Part shown: positions 18,701 through 27,479 of the stretch, piece after piece
Layout of the letters: every line of letters begins with the position of its first letter
How positions within the stretch are numbered: position 1 is the first letter of the stretch
Made by a program: the position numbers and the translations under genes
The notes under the pieces: generated by a model
The model's database searches: none
What the model was told of the DNA's origin: nothing
The model's input: the letters and a program-made list of their open reading frames with translations, nothing else
Assembly: GCA_035079385.1 (NCBI GenBank)
Contig: JAVHKY010000046.1
Coordinates: 496,001 to 560,000 of the forward strand
Direction of reading: 5' to 3'
DNA: 64,000 nt
Origin: Aspidiotus rigidus
Lineage: Eukaryota > Arthropoda > Insecta > Hemiptera > Diaspididae

Positions 18701-20293
18701 GTTATAAAATCAATGAAAAATTTCCACAAGTACCTGTATGGCCAGAAATTCTTGCTACGAACTGATCATGCTGCTTTACAGTGGATAATGAATTTCAAAG
18801 AACCAGAAGGGCAGATGGCTAGATGGCTGCAATACCTGCAAACTTATACTTTTGAAATAATCCACCGGAGAAGAAAAAGTCATCAGAATGCTGATTCATT
18901 ATCAAGAAGACCATGCTCAGAAGACTGTAGTCATTGTTGTAAACAAGAGAAGAAGGAAGTCTCAGTCAAAGCCATACAACTAAGTTCCAATGTGGATATG
19001 AAAAATGCTCAACGACAGGATAAAGATATTTCAGTCATCTTAGCCTGGAAGGAGAAAGGTGAACGACCAGTCTGGCAGGATATCAGCTCGCAGTCAGTAA
19101 ATTTAAAGATTTTATGGTCACAATGGGACTCGCTTCAAGTAGAGAATGGAATTGTTTACCGGATCTGGGAAACAACAGATGGCAGATCACCCCGGCGTCA
19201 ACTACTGATACCTGAAGCACTTGTTCCGGATGTCTTGAAGAGTGTTCATGATGACGCATCTGGTAGTCATCTTGGAATAACAAAAACATTGGCCAAGATT
19301 CGGGAACGGTTTTACTGGCCAGCCTGTAGAAGTGATGTAGAGGATTGGATTCAATGTTGCAGAACATGTAATGCCAGTAAGGGGCCCAATACTAGGGGCC
19401 GAGCTAAGATGCGAATCTACAATGTGGGATACCCTTTTGAACGGATTGCGGCAGATATCTCAGGACCATTTCTAGAAACTGACCAAGGTAATCGTTATAT
19501 TCTAGTGGTAGGAGATTATTTCAGCAAATGGATGGATGCTTACCCACTGCCAAATTGTGAAGCCGTCACTGTTGCAACAGCGCTGGTGGAAAACTGGATT
19601 TCAAGGTTTGGACTACCTCTGGAGTTACACTCAGACCAGGGAAGAAACTTTGAATCCCAGGTATTTGGAGAAGTGGCTAAGCTGATGGGATTGAGGAAAA
19701 CTTGTACAACACCACTCCACCCACAATCTGATGGTATGGTCGAGAGGTTCAACAAAACAATAGACCAATTTCTATCCAAAGTAATTGATAGTGACCAGCG
19801 GAATTGGGACAAGCTACTTCCATTATTCCTGCTAGCCTATCGGTCTTCAATTGATGAGAGCACCAAGGAAACACCTGCAAAAATCATTTTTGGAAGAGAA
19901 CTTCGATTACCGTATGATTTAGAGCTGGGCACCCCTCCACAGCCACCTCAAGAAGTCAAGCCGTTTACGCAAGAACTGAAGAACCGACTTAAGCACGTAC
20001 ATGAGCTGGTCAGGGAAAATTTAGAAGTTGCTAGAGACCGGATGAAGGCACGCTATGACATCTGTGCAGATGAAACCAAGTTTGAACCTCAGGATAGGGT
20101 GTGGTTCTACAACCCACAGAGAAAGAAAGGGAAGAACCCAAAATTACAGTGCAATTGGGAAGGACCTTGGACAGTCGTGAAGAGAATCAACGATGTCATC
20201 TATCGCATCCAACAGGACAGAAAGTTCAAAGTGGTCCACCGAAATAGACTAGCTGTATGGAGTCCGGCGTTTGAACGGGACGTTCAAAACTGA
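15746..20293 (+). CDS. Gag-Pol polyprotein of the gypsy element
   Basis: 1515 residues, uninterrupted. In order: SAP-like motif (about 6-41, LTRDQLCEELRNCNLSVSG); a coiled stretch with three tandem 11-residue repeats NKNAMEEKLER (about 99-133); gag core (KIPTFDGEISWELYKSQFE); one CCHC zinc knuckle CYHCDEEGHIKLSCP (397 onward); aspartic protease with D471 in VDCAATGS instead of the usual DTGA/DSGA, followed by CILGLDLM; reverse transcriptase with YMDD at 792-795; RNase H (DTDCSNFAMGAVLSQ); integrase with an HHCC finger and D1237, D1297, E1333; a C-terminal GPW-containing module (CNWEGPWTVVKRI). Gag and pol are fused without a frameshift. It appears functional, apart from doubt about the protease motif. 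Confidence 0.95.
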   Translation: MVKKKFHELTRDQLCEELRNCNLSVSGTKHELADRLEKAFEESGLDVANFEFEVDEVTGNLETGTPTKQSPAIDLSAMLQMLTDTMAKNSEDMKTGFEQNKNAMEEKLERNKNAMEEKLERNKNAMEEKLEQNKAEIFDGLRETIDVEVKRQIEPIIEELDQRWKIMEQRLQRLEGNPTVSMVVDPPGIAFFSSGSNEGNIPATEPSSKTKVKIPTFDGEISWELYKSQFEIAAQLNGWDDKAKAGNLIISLRGAALQLLSNIAEDDKKNYQKLVEVLEQCFGQAHLAPIRRRELKYRRQNRGESLQAFSSEILKLTQQAYPEATVSAIEQTASEAFIDGIFDWEVQSQVRIARCKTLKEALSFALEVEAARKASRRRCSTVLKQTKVRPTGDKRQCYHCDEEGHIKLSCPKWRSLQGRKLQPGVARGQPTPGPSRRAQEIRISKMRTSSENVYVSGWNDSIGRNIDMCVDCAATGSVIKTQLVKDIPGLSINWREKHRLRTAMGEQAWTKGTVQLSIKISLMVITGKFILADIEDDCILGLDLMRKYGLIIDLKYDLLRGPCGDMPLYELEAKDRLLQTKVEEELSTVVDEVKKDLDCKTMSSFNKFLEDYQSIFAKDENDLGRTSIVQHRINTRDAAPIRQRPRRMPFAKEAEMKRQLEEMLKPGIIEPSSSPWASPVTLAPKKDGTLRFCVDFQKLNDVTVKDSYPLPRMDDLFDILRGARWFSVIDMKSGFWQVEVHPDDKEKTAFCTTGGLWQFNVMPFGLCNAPATFERLVEKILKDVIGKICLVYMDDVIVFSETPEEHIEHLRIVFQKLQEAGLKLSLKKCSLFKKEVRYLGHIVSADGLKTDPRKVEAITQWPTPKDRTEVKSFLSLCSYYRRFVKNFANIVKPLNRLTEKEHPFKWTSECQEAFNELKKRMCSTPVLAYPDPTKRFILDTDCSNFAMGAVLSQEYESGERVIAYFSKTLSKTEQNYCVTRKELLAVIKSMKNFHKYLYGQKFLLRTDHAALQWIMNFKEPEGQMARWLQYLQTYTFEIIHRRRKSHQNADSLSRRPCSEDCSHCCKQEKKEVSVKAIQLSSNVDMKNAQRQDKDISVILAWKEKGERPVWQDISSQSVNLKILWSQWDSLQVENGIVYRIWETTDGRSPRRQLLIPEALVPDVLKSVHDDASGSHLGITKTLAKIRERFYWPACRSDVEDWIQCCRTCNASKGPNTRGRAKMRIYNVGYPFERIAADISGPFLETDQGNRYILVVGDYFSKWMDAYPLPNCEAVTVATALVENWISRFGLPLELHSDQGRNFESQVFGEVAKLMGLRKTCTTPLHPQSDGMVERFNKTIDQFLSKVIDSDQRNWDKLLPLFLLAYRSSIDESTKETPAKIIFGRELRLPYDLELGTPPQPPQEVKPFTQELKNRLKHVHELVRENLEVARDRMKARYDICADETKFEPQDRVWFYNPQRKKGKNPKLQCNWEGPWTVVKRINDVIYRIQQDRKFKVVHRNRLAVWSPAFERDVQN

Positions 20294-20304
20294 GGAGGGG
20301 AAAG
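20291..20304 (+). other. Polypurine tract
   Basis: TGAGGAGGGGAAAG lies directly before the 3' LTR and overlaps the gag-pol stop codon. It would prime plus-strand synthesis. Confidence 0.75.
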
Positions 20305-20730
20305 TGTGGCGTTCTGCTATGAAGGCGCAAGCACCAAGCTTGCACATGCCGCTAAACTTTTAATAATAGCAGACGCCGCAAGGAAGCGTACTTATCGCTT
20401 AACTACTTCGCCGAATACGCTTGAACAACCTAGAACGTGCTTGATTGATTGTAAGCACTCTTGCATAACCTGTTTGCCGTTCTAGAAGAAATCTCGAGAA
20501 TTCCGGAAATAAGGGTGAGACTATAAATAGCCGGCAGCAACCCGATAAAGCGATTCAGTTGTAATCTTGAAAGCGATAGTTAACGTGTTCTCGTTCTTTA
20601 ACGCGATTGTGTTACAGTTTAACGGTGTTTAGAAGTGTTGTACTTGCGGTACCAGTAATAAAGCTCGGTTTTCGTAATTGTTCTTTATTATTGGCGTCAA
20701 GAGATATTCAGTGACTGGTAGAACGTCACA
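20305..20730 (+). repeat. 3' LTR of the gypsy element
   Basis: 426 bp with the same ends as the 5' LTR and two base differences. It is followed by the target duplication GTAT at 20731-20734. Confidence 0.95.
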
Positions 20731-21427
20731 GTATGTAAGAGTGCACTTTTGCAAAGAAGAATTTGTCTTTGTATCGTCAGTTACAAATATAAACAGTACC
20801 GAGAGTAGACGTATACTTTGGAAAAGTACAAATTCTAAAGATAAAGATAAACTACCTGTAAATAAAATACTTGGCACTACGTCGTTACTCAGAGGAATTA
20901 AATTTCTGGCTAGTTCTTTGTTCTTATTAACGTGCTTAGACTACTGTTTACATATTTTGATGTTTTGGACTTCTAGCAGGAAGGATGGAAATGAACCCTG
21001 ATGAAGTAAAGTGACATTGATTAGAGAAAAACAAATGTTCAATTTGAGTAGATGAGCAGCAAAATAGGAGAAATTAGAACGGTTGTGTCCTTTCCAAGGG
21101 GAAATATGTTCAAATTAAACGAATCCGTTCCTTAAGGTTACGGGTATCCATCTTAAACGAAAAAACGAATACTCTAAAGGGAGAGTAAACAAATGCAAAC
21201 CGCAGAAAATAAAAACGAAGGGAGTGCTTTCGGTTAAACAACCATCTTCAGACCTGAAATGAAAGCAACTGACGAACGAATGAGAAGGAAGAGGTATTAA
21301 GATCGTCCGAACGAGAAATCACGGTGTGAATCATAAACCTGTTCGATCAAGCCATCTTCCGGAATGTACGAGTTGAGTATAGTGATACCGTCAGTGTTGA
21401 GGTGCTGACAAGGGCAACGCTGTTGTA

Positions 21428-22750
21428 GTGATGGAGAGGTCGGCCTATTCTTCCAAGGTCCATGAAGTCCTACAGCAGTGTGGTGCTAAAGAGAGTGGGG
21501 ATTTCAGCTTTCCTAAGCACGTTAGAGAAGTTAGGAGTGTCATCAACAGGAGTAAGGCTATTATCAAAACTCCTGCTTTGAAAAAAGCCGTCCTGGTTCC
21601 TAACCCCACACCCCCCCTCCTCTACGGGTTGCCCAAAGTGCATAAGAAGAATACCCCGATGCGACCCGTTGTTTCTTTCGTCTCCTCTCCTACCTACCTC
21701 CTTGCCAAATTCCTTGACCATTGGTTCAAAAATCGCATTGATTTTGAATCTCCTCATTCGGTCTTGAATTCGGCCTCTTTAACTGACGTCCTCAAGGATG
21801 TAAGCCTTCCCCCAGGAACGACCATCTGCTCGTTTGATGTTGTTGGTTTGTTTCCGAATATTCCTAAGGCTGCTACTATCCAGCGGATGGGTGAGCTACT
21901 CATCAGTGCCAACATTCCTCACAATGAGTTTCAGGAATTTTTTGATCTCCTGAATACTTGCTGGTCCCCTAACTTCTGTAAATTTGAAGGGAAATTTTTC
22001 GAGTTCCCTGAGGAAGTAGGGATCCCTATTGGATCACCTCTAGGCTCTCTTATCTCCGAAGTTTTCATGTCTAAGTTTGAACTTGACCTCTTTTCCTCGA
22101 ACCAGGTGTTACTTACTATAAAACACCTGGCTAGAGTGAATGGAGTCAATGTTGACGTTGACGTGATGGTTCGGAGGAAAGTTACGAGGAGCCTTCTTGA
22201 TTCCACCACCTCCCTCCCCCGAGACACGATCCGTGATCGCCGTTTGCGTTGGATCAGTCTCCCTTTCCTGGGGAATTTCTCCCAGCAATTGGGTCGGGCC
22301 CTTCGCCCGTTTGGTTTCAGACCCGCGTTTTACAACCATACCACAGTCAAGAGGTTGTTTGTGAGACTGAAGGATCCCATACCGGTTGATGAGAGGAGTG
22401 GTGTTTATAAGATGGAATGTGAGGATTGTGGAGGCTTTTATATTGGTGAGACCAGCCGCCAGATGAAAGTTAGAGTAGCTGAGCACCTGAAGTCTTGGAA
22501 GAAGGGACGCTTAGGGGAGTCAGCTTTCGCTGATCATTTGATTAACAGTGGCCACAGTTTCCGCGAGGGATCCGAAAAGCTCCTCCATAAGGAGAATTCC
22601 TACCGTAAGCGTATCGCCCTCGAGAATATAGAGATAATGCGTCACCTCAACACTGACGGTATCACTATACTCAACTCGTACATTCCGGAAGATGGCTTGA
22701 TCGAACAGGTTTATGATTCACACCGTGATTTCTCGTTCGGACGATCTTAA
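21428..22750 (+). CDS. Internally deleted PLE reverse transcriptase with GIY-YIG endonuclease
   Basis: 440 residues, open throughout. Fingers and palm motifs are visible (LLYGLPKVHK, MRPVVSFVSSPTYLLAKFL, CSFDVVGLFPNIP, GIPIGSPLGSLISEVFMSKFE), but after FELDLFSSN the sequence jumps to IKHLARVNGVNVDVDV, so the palm segment with the YxDD active site and most of the thumb are missing. The C-terminal GIY-YIG domain is intact: GVY at about 325, FYIGETSRQ, Arg in MKVRVAEHL, SAFADHLINSGHSF, and Glu in LENIEIMRHL. The RT cannot be active; the endonuclease might be. The first Met of the window frame follows the inverted arm and is not a natural start. Confidence 0.85.
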   Translation: MMERSAYSSKVHEVLQQCGAKESGDFSFPKHVREVRSVINRSKAIIKTPALKKAVLVPNPTPPLLYGLPKVHKKNTPMRPVVSFVSSPTYLLAKFLDHWFKNRIDFESPHSVLNSASLTDVLKDVSLPPGTTICSFDVVGLFPNIPKAATIQRMGELLISANIPHNEFQEFFDLLNTCWSPNFCKFEGKFFEFPEEVGIPIGSPLGSLISEVFMSKFELDLFSSNQVLLTIKHLARVNGVNVDVDVMVRRKVTRSLLDSTTSLPRDTIRDRRLRWISLPFLGNFSQQLGRALRPFGFRPAFYNHTTVKRLFVRLKDPIPVDERSGVYKMECEDCGGFYIGETSRQMKVRVAEHLKSWKKGRLGESAFADHLINSGHSFREGSEKLLHKENSYRKRIALENIEIMRHLNTDGITILNSYIPEDGLIEQVYDSHRDFSFGRS

Positions 22751-22790
22751 TACCTCTTCCTTCTCATTCGTTCGTCAGTTGCTTTCATTT

Positions 22791-22830
22791 CAGGTCTGAA
22801 GATGGTTGTTTAACCGAAAGCGCTCCCTTC
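22791..22830 (+). ncRNA. Degenerate hammerhead-like motif in the PLE 3' end
   Basis: CTGAAGA (22796-22802), one T, helix II GGTT/AACC with loop GTTT, GAAA (22816-22819), palindromic helix III AGC/GCT and C at 22825. The helix I partners (CAGGT against CCTTC) pair only weakly. An inverted copy lies in the 5' arm near 21230. It has the same layout as the motifs at 4125 and 9938. Confidence 0.35.
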
Positions 22831-23574
22831 GTTTTTATTTTCTGCGGTTTGCATTTGTTTACTCTCCCTTTAGAGTATTCGTTTTTTCGTTTATGGGAAA
22901 TATGTTCATTGACACGAGTTAATGAGGATCTGGAAATTTAACCTACTCGTATACAATTAAACTCAGCAATCCGCACATTTTTGTTTGTAGACTCCGCTCT
23001 TTTCCCATCAGGAGTGAGGAGGCCCTTGACACTGAAAAGAGAGCGTAGAGTGGAAACAGAGTAAAAGGCAGCTCGGAGGTCAACTTTGGCTATGATTGAA
23101 GAAATCTTGTACAAGGTGCCACCAAGGAACCGCAAACAAACATATTTTATAGTAGGCAATTTTTCACTTCATTTTTCACTTGATAAAGTTGAAATTGGCA
23201 TCATTGCTTGGGCGTGTATCTTCCTTCCAATGATCTTCTCAATGGGGAGGTTTATGTTGTTATTTTTTGCATTAATTTTTATGATTTTGGTACCTTGGTT
23301 GAAGTTGGTGCTGCCGAGTGGAATGGTTAGTAATCTGTTAATCATAGGTATATAAACCAAATCCTTGTAGTGGGCAACGTGGAACAAGAGCCCAATAATT
23401 GTAGTATCAGGCGTTGGTTTTTGATATGTTGAAATCAAAGACCCTCACCTTTAAAATTTATACTTTTCCAATGTACGTGTTCTCTTGATACTAATTTATA
23501 ATTTTTATAAATGATGATGCAAAGACAAATTCTTCTTTGCAAAAGTGCACTTTTACATACAATATATTTTTATG

Positions 23575-24397
23575 GGGGACTAATAAATAGAACGCAACGA
23601 AATTAACTATCGCACGAAAAAAAATTAATGAGGAATAATGGAATGAAATAAAGTAATGAAACCGTATATGTAATTGGAATGTACGGAATTCATGAACAGA
23701 AAATAGAAATTGAACGAACGCGAGAAATTTGTAAGTACTAACAAAATTTGAATTTTTTTCGATAGTTTTTATAGATGGAAAGACGCCTTGGTGGTTTTTG
23801 AGACTTCTTTGTACGCGAAATGTATCCCACCCGAAAGGATGAAGTTAGATACGTAAAATTATCGAAAAAAAAAAAAAAAAATGGGCTACAGAAAGGAGAC
23901 TGGTCCTTCTTGCGCTCCGATATCAGCAAACGTGATCCCGTAAAGACTAGTCTCCTTTCCGTAGCCCAGGTCACAAATTATTTGTGAATATTAAGTGAAC
24001 CTGGCTCAGTACAAGGCACGTTTGACCAATTTGTCAGAGAAAATTACGGAATCTGGCTGGAAGATTCACATCAACAGTAATGTTCACCATGAATAACCTG
24101 CAAAATACTCGTATAATTCCGATGCATAAATATTAATAGCTAAAGGCAGCCTAATTTTATTTCTTGTATTTTTTTATTTCTACTCGTATTTTCAACTTTT
24201 TCGAATAAATTTATGGTAGCCTATAAAATCTAATTTCTTCTACTCTATCCACTCTAAGAATGGCCCTTGTTGGTGGAAAGTGAGAAGCAAAAAGATTGGA
24301 TCGAGAAAATCCTTTCACCAAAGCCATTCTTAAAGTGAATGGAGAATATTGTGGAAATTAATTGATAACCTGTAGCAAAATACCGCGGAAAATGATA
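23575..24397. other. AT-rich non-coding DNA with two inverted repeats
   Basis: No gene is visible. An 87-nt imperfect hairpin lies at 23882-23968. A second inverted repeat pairs about 24245-24280 (CCACTCTAAGAATGGC) with about 24315-24345 (GCCATTCTTAAAGTG). The remainder is A/T-rich. Confidence 0.5.
23882..23968. repeat. 87-nt hairpin
   Basis: The arms TGGGCTACaGAAAGGAGACT and AGTCTCCTTTCcGTAGCCCA pair over about 22 bp with two mismatches around a 40-nt loop. It could be a small MITE or a hairpin RNA; no coding context. Confidence 0.55.
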
Positions 24398-24761
24398 GCC
24401 GCGTGGAAAAAATTCCGCGGCAGTTTTTAACATCAGCGGATAAACGCTGCAGAATGAGTAGAATAAAATCTACTGTAGATTGTAGCTGATTCTTGATTTC
24501 CTGACGCTTTATGCAGCAGAAAAATAATTCCTCAAATCTGCCGCATTACGCGGCCATGATACAGTGTAACGTATTACGCTGTAGAACGTCGCGGAATCAT
24601 CATGCAGAATACCGTCGCTTTATGCGACAGGATTATAGTATCAACGGAAGTATACCGCTCAGTAAAACATGTCGCGGAATACCGCGGAAAATTCATGAAA
24701 GCTCTCCGCTCTAACCACAGCAGAGAGCTTAGTCGCATTCCGCTTCCGCGGCAAAACGCGG
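24398..24761. repeat. Cluster of nine consecutive short hairpins
   Basis: Independent stem-loops at 24398-24421 (GCCGCG/CGCGGC), 24434-24449 (CAGCG/CGCTG), 24467-24481 (AATCTAC/GTAGATT), 24540-24554 (GCCGC/GCGGC), 24561-24582 (9 bp with one G-U), 24614-24628 (GTCGC/GCGAC), 24673-24686 (CGCGG/CCGCG), 24699-24730 (AAGCTCTC/GAGAGCTT) and 24746-24761 (CCGCG/CGCGG). Most have 5-bp GC stems and 4-6 nt AT loops. No frame is shared with a known gene. Confidence 0.6.
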
Positions 24762-24794
24762 TAACGTTTTCCGAGCAGATTTTGTCAATAGGGT

Positions 24795-24925
24795 GGACTT
24801 AAAAAAATTTCGACTTTTGAGCCATAATATATTACAAGGAGGGAACTTCGAAAAATTTCGACCTCCAAGCTTATATTTATGATAGGAGAGAGATTTAGAA
24901 GGAAATTTTGACTTTCAAGTCATAA
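24795..24925 (-). repeat. Diverged copy of the GAGCCATA/TTTCGAC repeat unit
   Basis: Units such as AATTTCGACTTTTGAGCCATA and AAATTTCGACCTCCAAGC with GATAGGAGAGAG are the reverse-strand form of the approximately 44-bp unit found in the insertion at 2242-2930. Confidence 0.5.
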
Positions 24926-26564
24926 TATGATTCATGTTTTGGAAACAAACTGCACAACATCGCTTGCTGTATGAATACCAGATTTAGCATACAGAGTTTC
25001 ATTGCTATTTTTCACCGTTACATTACTGCACGGTACACATAAATTAAGATATTTTATTCTAATAATGCGTATTTACATTTGGTATTCCTAGATTGTGACG
25101 ATGGTTGTGAGTTACATAATTGTGCAGGTGCAATTCCAGCTATACAGATGAGTTCTTCAACGTGGGATAGATGCATTACATTATTTTCAAAAAACAGTCA
25201 ACTTAGAATCACCTATTCCTATAATAAAGTAAGTAGGTTTGCACAGTCGTGAATAATATTAAGTATATTTGATATTTTAAAAAACACTAAATTGAAGAAA
25301 GAATAGGCAGAAGAACTATGAGCGTTAGAAAATTTAAATGGTAGCCCTTTGGCTCTTTTGATTTAAAAACAAAATCAAGGTTTGAAATGAAAATATTTTG
25401 AAAAATGATTTTGAAGGTATAAGCGTACATGTATTTTGCTGATGACAAGACTTACAACGCGATCTAGTGACACTTTACGGCGCAGCGACATAGGCTAATG
25501 TGGGACAACATTTTACACAGCGAGAATACGCTCGTGTCCATACCTCTATAATGTACCGTGTTTTTAAGGGTGAAATTAAGAAATTTACACATGAGAATAA
25601 TTTTTTTTGAAATATGTAGAGCATAATGAGTAGTCTATTCGCACCAAGTTAGTTTTTTGGTTGATTTCTGACGCTTCTACAATTTTTTTAATAATATGAA
25701 TTTACATAAGACTCCATGTATAACCGGGAAACGATCATTGGCGCTACATAGTGGCAAAACACTCAAGTACATCATTTCTCGTGACAGCATTAGTATAATG
25801 ATGCACATAGGCAAGTGTCAATACCTCTTTAGTGTACCCTTTTACTAATCAAACTGATACCTCTCTTTTAAATCGGCTAGTTCAGGTGGTATTTCAGGAT
25901 AACGTAATTCTTTGCGAGTTAACGATAGTGGAGGAATTCTATTCTGCATTATTTCTCGTTTACTCGTTTCTCCTTTACACCCTTGCTTTCTGACGACTCA
26001 ACCTATAATGTGTATATTCAATACATAATCATCGTACTCGAAAATTCAAATCAGAAATAAGTACTGTACGTATAAAATATGAACTACGCAGTACGCACGT
26101 AAAATTAAATTATGCGTTATCATCATCTATCATAATATTTTCGAAAATTTGATAGTGTTCCTTTTCCAACAAGAAGGTGACGTCAGCAGACTGCAGCGAA
26201 ATTGCGAATATGACGTTTTACAATTTGTTATTAAAATCTTCCAACATTATCCGATACCAATATAGCACGTCGCAAATCGAAAAAGAAAACACGATCACCA
26301 ACACCTTCGTATCCGAACACACAAACTGCTTTTCTCTTTGTAGTCTGTACATATCGCACATACGCACCTCAAAATCGAAAGGTCGGAGAACACTGAAGAA
26401 AAAATCGCAAATGGTTCATGCCTCCAATGCCTCATACACGGCATGAACCTAAAAAGTGATTGCAATACCGGCCATGGCAATACGGTCGACCGCGCAATAC
26501 GGGCCAACCCTAATAAAAAGAGAATACCTACTAAATCACGCAATAATTATAAAATAGGCCTATA
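24926..26564. other. No supported feature
   Basis: AT-rich sequence. The only open frame of note (26177-26446, plus) matches nothing I recognise. Two loosely similar blocks around 25480-25570 and 25740-25840 share (G/A)TGTC(A/C)ATACCTCT. Confidence 0.4.
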
Positions 26565-27390
26565 CACAGCTAATCGTTCAATCGATCGCTCACGCGCAAC
26601 ATTTGTTTAACGTAGGTACTCAAAAAACATCAATTTTTTTCAATCATATGACTGCTAATGAGAAGTTTTTATAGCCAATAGGTGTATGATGCTTTATCGC
26701 GTGGCAAAAGAACTCAAAATAAATTGAATAAGCGAGATGCAGCTCTTACGGCCCTGTACATACTCATATTTTGAGAATTACTCATAAACCACTGGTCCAA
26801 TCGATACAAAAATTACAGAACAAAAAGATTGAATACACTATGACGTTTTGCAGTGATATGAAGATGATACAATTGATATTCTTTGAGAAAACAACACTAA
26901 GAAATTCGAGGAAAATTGAGGATTACTCAACTACTCATCCAATCTCAGAAAAAAATGCACATGCCCAACTTCAGATAACCCACTACAACTTGACCAAATT
27001 TTACAAGAATACAACCGATAGTTTTTGAGGAGTTGCGTGGACAAAAAAAATTATATAAATATGTAAGGATACCTGAAATTTCTTTATTAGTCTCAGGATG
27101 ATCTAGGACCTCTAAAATATCGAGAAAATTCTTTCCCCGGCTTCCCCGTCACAACTGTGTCGGGAGCAATACCTGACTTTTCGTTTGAAAAGTTGGTAAA
27201 AGATTGGAAATGAATTGAACAATAGAAGAGTAAGCGGAATACCTTACATTATTATTATCACAATCAGCTCATAACTGAGAAACAATGAAGTTTAGATATG
27301 GGGGTAAGTACCTATGTGTAAATTATTTTATAGCAAATTACCTATTGAAAAGTCGGTGATGCTTACGCTGCTGCGTGAGCTTTCTTTTAA
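26565..27390 (+). repeat. Dispersed unclassified repeat, copy 1
   Basis: Extensive direct similarity to 54055-54735 (for example CTCAACTACTCATCCAATCT, GTTTTTGAGGAGTTGCGTGG, ATGATCTAGGACCTCTAAAA). Its last 190 bp (27200-27390) recur inverted at 53480-53660. Shorter relatives lie near 28885-29100 and 61875-62025. No coding capacity; probably a non-autonomous transposon family. Confidence 0.65.
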
Positions 27391-27479
27391 ATTGAGTACA
27401 TAATACACGGACTATGTACGCAGAAACAAAAATAAGAGTGCAAGTTGAGAACGAGATATCCGAATCTCTGTAAAATAAA

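Larger units (their letters stand above)
15256..20730 (+). mobile_element. Complete Ty3/gypsy LTR retrotransposon
   Basis: 5475 bp: 5' LTR (15256-15681), primer-binding site, one gag-pol frame, polypurine tract and 3' LTR (20305-20730), flanked by the 4-bp duplication GTAT (15252-15255, 20731-20734). The LTRs are 426 bp each and differ by eye at two positions, so the insertion is young. There is no env frame. It is inserted in a terminal arm of a minus-strand PLE, which shows the order of events. Primer tRNA-Leu use together with a single frame would fit an mdg3-like lineage, but that is tentative. Confidence 0.95.
21113..22894 (+). mobile_element. Penelope-like element inserted in the older PLE, 14-bp target duplication
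   Basis: The direct repeat GGGAAATATGTTCA at 21099-21112 and 22895-22908 flanks the copy. About 250 bp of the 3' end (22643-22893, including the last codons of the ORF) recur inverted at the 5' side (21155-21403). Between them lies a 440-codon frame with part of the RT plus a whole GIY-YIG domain. It is a 5'-truncated copy with a terminal inverted structure of the kind known for Penelope elements. Confidence 0.85.
15238..23574 (-). mobile_element. Older Penelope-like element (PLE), split by gypsy and by a second PLE
   Basis: On the minus strand, 23443-23169 encodes STYQKPTPDTTIIG...HYKDL and INRLLTIPLGSTNFN (PLE post-palm/thumb). Then 23150-22938 gives LGGTLYKISSII and AFYSVSTLRSLFSV (the linker before GIY-YIG). 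The alignment resumes beyond the inserted PLE at about 21098-20830 with FAAHLLKLNICFSLINVTLLHQG, the C-terminal GIY-YIG part. Both ends carry an inverted arm of about 140 bp containing ATAAAAATATATTGTAT and GTGCACTTTTGCAAAGAAG: 23440-23574 on one side, 15238-15255 plus 20731-20850 on the other, split by the gypsy element. Stops and frameshifts show it is dead. Confidence 0.65.

Noticed and set aside
15781..19812. Several minus-strand frames inside the gypsy element
   Set aside because: Shadows of the gag-pol frame.
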